The translations under genes were made by a program, and so were the position numbers. This document shows, piece by piece, positions 57,913-64,000 of a DNA stretch of 64,000 nt (position 1 is its first letter; each line of letters starts with the position of its first letter). Source of the stretch: Vitellaria paradoxa (lineage: Eukaryota; Streptophyta; Magnoliopsida; Ericales; Sapotaceae); contig CM034243.1 in NCBI GenBank assembly GCA_019916065.1, positions 2,790,001 to 2,854,000 on the forward strand, written 5' to 3'. The notes below the pieces were generated by a model. The model was given only the letters and a program-made list of their open reading frames with translations, did no database searches and was not told the origin of the DNA.

Positions 57913-60900
57913 ATGGCTTCGGAAGGGGAGTTATCAGAGGGGACGCTTCGGAACATACTGGAGCAAGAGAGTCTGAAGTGGGTTTTCGTCGGAGGCAAAG
58001 GCGGCGTGGGCAAGACCACCTGTAGCTCCATCCTTTCGATCCTTCTCTCCAGTGTTCGATCCTCCGTTCTGATTATCTCCACTGATCCGGCCCACAATCT
58101 CAGCGACGCGTTTCAACAACGTTTCACCAAATCCCCTACCCTTGTTGACGGCTTCTCCAATTTGTACGCCATGGTATTGCTGTTTCTTCCATTTAACTTC
58201 TTTTGCCTATTTGGGTCTTGCTTTTGATGAAATTCGAAAGGGTTCATCATTTTGATTCTCATTTTTTTTGGAGCAAATTGTGGGTCTTTGATGTTTTTAA
58301 GCAATAACCAGTTCTTGATTGTTGTTTTTTTATTTCATTATCGTGTCTTCATGTGGAAATTTTGGTGATCATTTGTTGATTCAAAGGTTGTTAATTTGCG
58401 CATGTATGGAATGGGTTAGAGCAGCTTGCTTTTTGTTAGGATAGTGTTTGGCTTGGGCAGTTTATTGCTTCTTTCACAATTATAATGCCTGTTTGTCTAT
58501 GTTAGAAGTTGTCCGACATCAGTCCATCAGAAAAGTTGTTGCCCCCTTATAAGTGATAGAATTCCCTTACCTTAATACCTAAATTTTAAGGTTGAGATTC
58601 CTTTTTTTTGTGTAGTCAGGTTTCAGAGTCCCATATAAGAGAAGGACTTCTCTCACCTTAACATCTAGGTTTTAAGATTAAGATCCCTCCTCAGGAGTAG
58701 TGGGGCTTCTTTACAGTCTCTCTCCCTGATTAGCTCATTCATGGTTGTTGTACATATGTACACTGGATTTAAGTTTGAATTAAAATTACAAAAGTTTTGG
58801 TTGTCTTGGGTTTCTACTTTCAGTTGCATAAAAAAGAATGGGATGTATCAGTGGTAGCTCAAGTTTGGAGTCCGGTGGTTGTTTAACCTGTTTATGAATT
58901 TATTTACGGGACATATTCACTGGATTTTTGGCTTGCCCAGAGTTCGGGCATTTTTTTGCTTCCATTTAGAAGAATTACAGGATCGTTACGTCTTTGACCA
59001 CATGTTTATCAGCAAGTACGCGATAATATTTATTTATTTGGTCTTCTCCTGTGCAATTTTTTTTTTTCAAAAGAATTTTGGTACTCTGGTTGATGTTATG
59101 TAGCTTCATTCTTTTTATGGTTTTGTTTGGATCTTATAGGAGGTGGAACCCACCGTGGAGAATGATGAGGCAGTTGGTCCAGATGGAATGGATGGTTTTT
59201 TATCTGAGCTAGCAAATGCAATTCCTGGTATTGACGAGGCTATGAGTTTTGCAGAAATGCTTAAGTAAGCACCATCTCACTTAAGCACCATCTTTGATAT
59301 ATTTTGCTAGCAGCTCTATAAACAGCAAATGTCTCCAGTTTCCGCCAACAAGTTGTTAAAAAAATAACTGTAACTCCAACCATCACGAGGCTCCCTTTCT
59401 AGTAAAAAATCTATTATTGAGGGCCAATTGAATCATCTTAAGATATGAGCATGTGTTAGGGGACGTTAAGCGCATATTTGATCAACTATATGGTGGTGGA
59501 TTAACTTCTTTCATATGTGGATTAAGAAAACTTGAGATGATAAGCCATCTGTCCTGCAACTTGTGAGAATTTGAATTTAAGGTAATTATTATGTTTCTAG
59601 AGCTACCTCACCACTTTTTAACTCCTAGTCATCAATGTATTTTGTATGAATTTTAGCTTTCATATTTGCTAATAAGGTGTGTGGGATTATTATTGCATTA
59701 TAATTTTTAAATTGGCAAATTCTATTTCTGCCTTTTAAGCCCCACCTATGCTATTAACCATGATAAAAATTTCCAACAATTGACAACTCAATTTGGATTT
59801 TTCAGCACTTTAATTTTCTTACTGCAGATTGGTCCAAACGATGGATTATTCTGTAATAGTATTTGATACAGCTCCCACTGGCCATACTCTTCGACTATTA
59901 CAATTTCCATCAACGTTGGAGAAGGGGCTTGCCAAAATGATGTCATTGAAGAATAGATTTGGCGGCTTGTTAAATCAGGTATTATTTTCATTGTCGGTAT
60001 TATTATGATTTTTAATTATCCCCTCCATCCCATTTTATGTGTTGTCTTTATATTTTTGGAAGTCCCATTTTATATTTTGTACTTGAGAGGCTCTGATGAA
60101 TACGAAATTGAAGGATGAAGTTTTTGCACATTAGTCAAGATAGAAGCAATTGGTGAAAGACCTTTTGAATTAGCAGAAATAAGATTGGCTATTTTTTAAT
60201 TTGGTAGAGAGAAATCACCTGGGCCAGATGGATTCGCATTGGTTGTTTACCAGGATTGTTAGGATGTAATTAAAACTGATTTAATGAAAATCTTTGAGGA
60301 ATTCTTTCACAACGGCATAATAAATGCTTGCACTAATGCTACCTTTGTTTGCCTAATTCCTAAAGAGAACCAGGCTATGAAGTTGAAGGACTTTCGACCA
60401 ATCAGTTTGGTTTCATCTTTATATAAAGTCGTATCCAAAGTATTATCGAGAAGATTGAGATTGGTCATTAATGAAGCAATTTTGGCAACACAAAGTGCAT
60501 TTGTGAAGGGCAGGCAAATTTTTGATAGTGCACTAAGTGCTAATGAGGTAGTGGAGGATTATAGGGTAAACGGTAGGAAAGGACTTGGCTTTAAGGTGGA
60601 TTTTGAAAAAGCCTACGATTATGTGGAGTGGAATTTGTTGGATTGGGTGTTGGAACAAAAGGGTTTGGTAGGAAATGAGGGAAATGGATGAAAGAATGCC
60701 TTTCAACAACAAATTGCTCGGTAATTGTCAATGGAAGCCTGGAAACCCATTTTTTGCATCTTGAGGGCTTAGGCAAAGGGATCCCCTATCTCCTTCTATG
60801 TTCATGTTGGTAGTTGATGTCCTAAGTAGGATGATTGAAAATGCAATTCAGAATATGGTGGTTGAAGGAATGTACACTGGGAGAAAAAATGTTTTAGCAT

Positions 60901-62505
60901 CACATTTATAGTTTGCTGACCATACCATTTTCTTCTCATTGGATAATGAAGAAAGCATTATATCCCCGATCAGAATCTTTAGAATTTTTGAATTGGTATC
61001 TTTACTCAAAATTAATCTGAATAAATCTTCTCTGGATGGGATTAATGTGGATAACTTAGTGGTGGGTAATATATGTAGACAGCATTTGCATGAATAGGTT
61101 GAAGAGCTGTGTTTGACTCTTGCCTTTGTTGGTTTAAATAAAATTTTTCATGCCTTCTCCAATCGAGCAGTCAGTTGATAAAGGGAATAAGCTTTAGATA
61201 TGGACAGACAACTAACGTCTCAGTGATGCTAGTATTTAGTTGTAGTTTGTTTTTCTTCTGCTAGATATGGACAGTTCAATTTATTATGCCTTCTTCAATT
61301 GTTTTTCTTCTTCTTCTTTCCACCCCCCTAGTGATTTGAGATTTTTCTGACATTTCTATATTTTGATGTACTTTCATGCTCTATTTTCTCGTGAACTTCT
61401 GATTTTTTTTTAACTTTATTAACTGACGATTAGATAATTTTTAATGGCAGATGTCTCGCCTATTTGGAGTTGATGATGAATTTGCAGAGGATGCATTAGT
61501 GGGAAGGCTTGAGGGCATGAAAGATGTGATTGAACAAGTGAACAAGCAATTCAAGGATCCTGTAAGATCTTTTCTGCAAGTGATTCTTTCATTAGAATGG
61601 TAGTGCATGACGTGTTTGTCCTCTGTTGTTGGATATTGCTTCTGATAAACAAAGGTATCATAATGAAATAACTGTTTTTTTAAATTCATTTTTGAATATA
61701 TTCAAAATAATGGAGAAATTGACAATGAGGGAAAAAATGAAAAGAAAATTGGTACTAGTATTATCACTATTCCTAACCTTTCAATCGGGTTATTTCTAAA
61801 CTGAAATAAGGAGTTCGCATTGTTATCTGTGAGATTTTAGCTCAAACGTTGCTTACAAAATTCAAATATTCTTTCTATTGCTGTTTTATTTATTTGTTTA
61901 TTTAATACTAGGGGCAGTTTAATTTATGGGCCTTAGCGTGGTTAGTCAAATAAGCCTTTTTTTTGGGGCGTTATTTAGTTTTGTTAGTGAGTTGTGGAAG
62001 CCCCAAGGAACACCCGGGTCTAAGTGAAATGAAATACTTGGTCACCAAGTTTTACTAATGTATAAACAATTGATGAAAATGGGTATCCTCTAAAGCCAAT
62101 TCTTTTGTGATTTGCGGTGTACATCCCTTAGGTGTGAGTTCATTAGATAATTGATAATTATTGATTGTTTTTGAATTTCGACATCTTTTTTTTGCCCCTC
62201 TTGGATGCGATTAGCCATTTGTTGGCTGATTTGGCATAAACGTCTACTCTTCCAATTCTATATTCAAAGGGCAATTTAAAAATGTAACACAGGGAGGGTC
62301 TGTTTGATATGATTTTTCCTTGTGCACTTGCTTATATTGATTTGAGCTTAATTAAATGTTGACTTTAGAATAACTGATTCTGGTGAATTTTCCTTAGATT
62401 TCTTTTGTGACGCGCTTCATATTTTGGAATCAATGGAATCCGTTGCTAGCAGAGCATATAATGTTTCCCTTTCTGTGTCTTTTATTATTACTGATAGTAA
62501 TAATA

Positions 62506-62539
<34 letters not shown>

Positions 62540-63550
62540 ATTGTTATTACAGTCTCTTTTACTGGAAAATATTTAATATTTTTTTTTTTTGTTATTCTCT
62601 TCAAGTTATTGATATATTTAAGTGCTTCACGTTCCTGTCGACAGGACTTGACAACCTTTGTCTGTGTTTGTATTCCGGAGTTCCTCTCTTTATACGAAAC
62701 GGAGAGACTGGTGCAAGAACTCACAAAATTTGAGATAGATACTCACAATATCATTATTAATCAAGTACTTTTTCACGAAGAAGGTGCCTTGCCTTATTCA
62801 CTACGCCAGTACTGTTTCATTTGACCTTTGCGCTTGAAAGGAAAAGCTAATTATTAATTCCGCTTCCCTGTTGTTGTAGCTGTCGAATCCAAGTTGCTCA
62901 AAGCTAGAATGCGGATGCAGCAAAAATACCTTGATCAGTTTTACATGCTGTATGATGATTTTCACATTACTAAACTGCCGTTGCTCCCAGAAGAGGTAAA
63001 CTACAAAATCAAGATGCTTAGGTTATACATTGCTTGTTTTATTTAGCCTTTATTTGGGAGAAGGTGAATGTGGGGTGGGGTGAAAACATTTACCTTCTTT
63101 GGGAGGAGTTGGAAGGGAAGTGAGGGAATAGAGATGACCAATTTATCTCGATTCACCTCCATTAACCAATTTTTCTTTCATCCCTAATTTGGGTTGTAAT
63201 GGGTGTCAAAAGGCTTTAAATTGTGTTTTGTCTAACATTTAGTCATCATTTTTTACTTAAAAACTTGTTAGGAATGGGCAACTTTATTACCTATATTAAA
63301 CTCATTTTCTGTCAGCAAGTATTATGGTTGAATGGAATTTTAATCCTCTCTTGTAAAAATGTGGCTTTGGCAGGTTTGTGGGGTAGAGTCCCTGAAATCA
63401 TTTTCACGTCAATTTGTATCACCATATCAACCTTCCCTTGGTAGAGGCACGGTGGAAGAGCTGGAAATGAAGGTAGCGACATTGAGGGAACAGTTAAAGG
63501 ATGCTGAAGCAGAGCTAGAACGACTAAGGAAAGGAAAACAAAAGGTCTGA
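57913..63550 (+). CDS. GET3A: GET3/ArsA-type ATPase for tail-anchored protein insertion
   Basis: Seven exons: 57913-58173, 59140-59264, 59828-59978, 61451-61561, 62645-62783, 62880-62995 and 63374-63550, giving 359 residues. The deviant P-loop [11 protein letters not shown] (about 26-36), switch [11 protein letters not shown] (about 58-67), switch [18 protein letters not shown] (about 141-156) and the helical-domain sequence [16 protein letters not shown] (about 222-237) define the family. The cytosolic GET3 dimer receives tail-anchored membrane proteins and hands them to the GET1/GET2 receptor at the ER. The absence of a transit peptide fits the cytosolic GET3a form rather than the organellar GET3b/c forms. 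The last 25 residues ([20 protein letters not shown]) form a predicted coiled coil often seen in plant GET3a. No CxxC zinc motif of the yeast/animal type is visible near CVC. Intron 3 holds a LINE fragment. Confidence 0.93.
60130..61075 (+). mobile_element. Decayed LINE (non-LTR retrotransposon) reverse-transcriptase fragment
   Basis: It lies in intron 3 of the GET3-like gene, in sense. Read across stops and frameshifts, the order of RT motifs is [74 protein letters not shown], a shifted [18 protein letters not shown] and FADHTIFFS. The longest clean frame is 60284-60691. The catalytic FADD box reads FADH, a stop precedes it, and a frame change lies near 60770, so it is dead. No 5' end, endonuclease domain or poly-A tail was found. 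Confidence 0.85.
62504..62541 (+). repeat. (TTG)n microsatellite in GET3 intron 4
   Basis: About 11 TTG units followed by TTATTGTTATT. It lies about 100 bases before exon 5 and does not touch the splice site. Confidence 0.95.
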
Positions 63551-64000
63551 CACAAGGGAAAAAGAAAAAGTTCCAACCATGCGTCCCTCTCAGAGTAGCC
63601 AGTTTTATGTTTGGAGAATCATGTTCTCATTTTTGGAATTTTTTTTTTTGGGGTACCGATTTGATTAATGGTTTAATTTATACGATTATTGTGTATGATA
63701 TACTCGAGTGATGGCAACTACCTAATAAATGAAAATTAATGATTTACCATTGGCGTAGATTTGTGGCATTTGGACACCGAATTGAATGACTGTTTTGCCT
63801 CCTGTGGCGTAGCTTTTTTTTTTGGGGTGACAAGCGTGAAGAAATTACTTAAGTGAGAGCCCCTTAGATCCCACTCTTGGATTACAAATTCTCCAAATTA
63901 AGGGACTGATGACCTAAATCAAAGTAACGATTAGAAGATATTTGAAATCACAAATCAAGTAACGACTAGTTTTTTGTTTATAAAATTGAAGGTCTATATC
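63551..64000. other. Downstream region of the GET3-like gene
   Basis: Contains the presumed 3' UTR (to about 63750). A stretch at 63815-63900 after a T run may be the start of another repeat that continues past the window. No gene is recognised. Confidence 0.4.

Noticed and set aside
58113..58304. Minus-strand frames over GET3 exon 1
   Set aside because: Antisense shadows of a clear ATPase exon with P-loop and switch I motifs.
1..64000. CRISPR arrays, prokaryotic operons, phage or plasmid modules
   Set aside because: Tandem repeats seen are minisatellites or transposon-internal arrays without unique spacers; all genes are plant-type with introns or plant families.

Overview
The window is nuclear DNA of a flowering plant. 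Every gene with introns has GT-AG splice sites, the intergenic DNA is AT-rich and full of small transposons, and all seven recognised proteins belong to plant families. I cannot name the species; a eudicot or other non-grass angiosperm looks most likely. I see no CRISPR array, operon, rRNA gene or true tRNA gene.

Layout, left to right: (1) a minus-strand type-B (GARP) response-regulator gene at 1772-7836, whose first intron carries a CACTA-type transposon; (2) a plus-strand GEN1/Yen1-type structure-specific endonuclease gene at 14387-18619; (3) a plus-strand DUF4378-type gene at 21825-23506; (4) a plus-strand nucleotide-sugar transporter gene, UTR2-like, at 31519-34289; (5) a minus-strand 16-exon SET-domain protein methyltransferase gene of the Rubisco-LSMT-like class at 35270-45135; (6) a plus-strand single-exon membrane-anchored LysM protein gene at 48248-48616; (7) a plus-strand GET3/ArsA-type ATPase gene at 57913-63550, whose third intron holds a dead LINE. 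I assembled exon chains for all multi-exon genes; each closes in frame from ATG to stop. The genes do not form a pathway; this is an ordinary plant gene neighbourhood.

Between and inside the genes lies a dense population of mobile elements: a Ty1/copia gag-only fragment with a tRNA-Met primer-binding site (50008-about 52900, minus); a LINE fragment (about 60130-61075); Helitron-like elements near 10330-11543 and 54827-56019; several tRNA-derived SINEs, two of them the same family with clear target-site duplications; and multi-copy MITE families. One MITE is nested in another, and a related copy in the same window shows the unoccupied site.

The most notable points are the response regulator, where the phospho-acceptor Asp is replaced by Glu (a natural phospho-mimic) and the C-terminal half carries a tandem Asn/Gly-rich repeat, and the transposon archaeology. 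I found no convincing new biological system; function calls rest on motifs recognised by eye, not on database searches.
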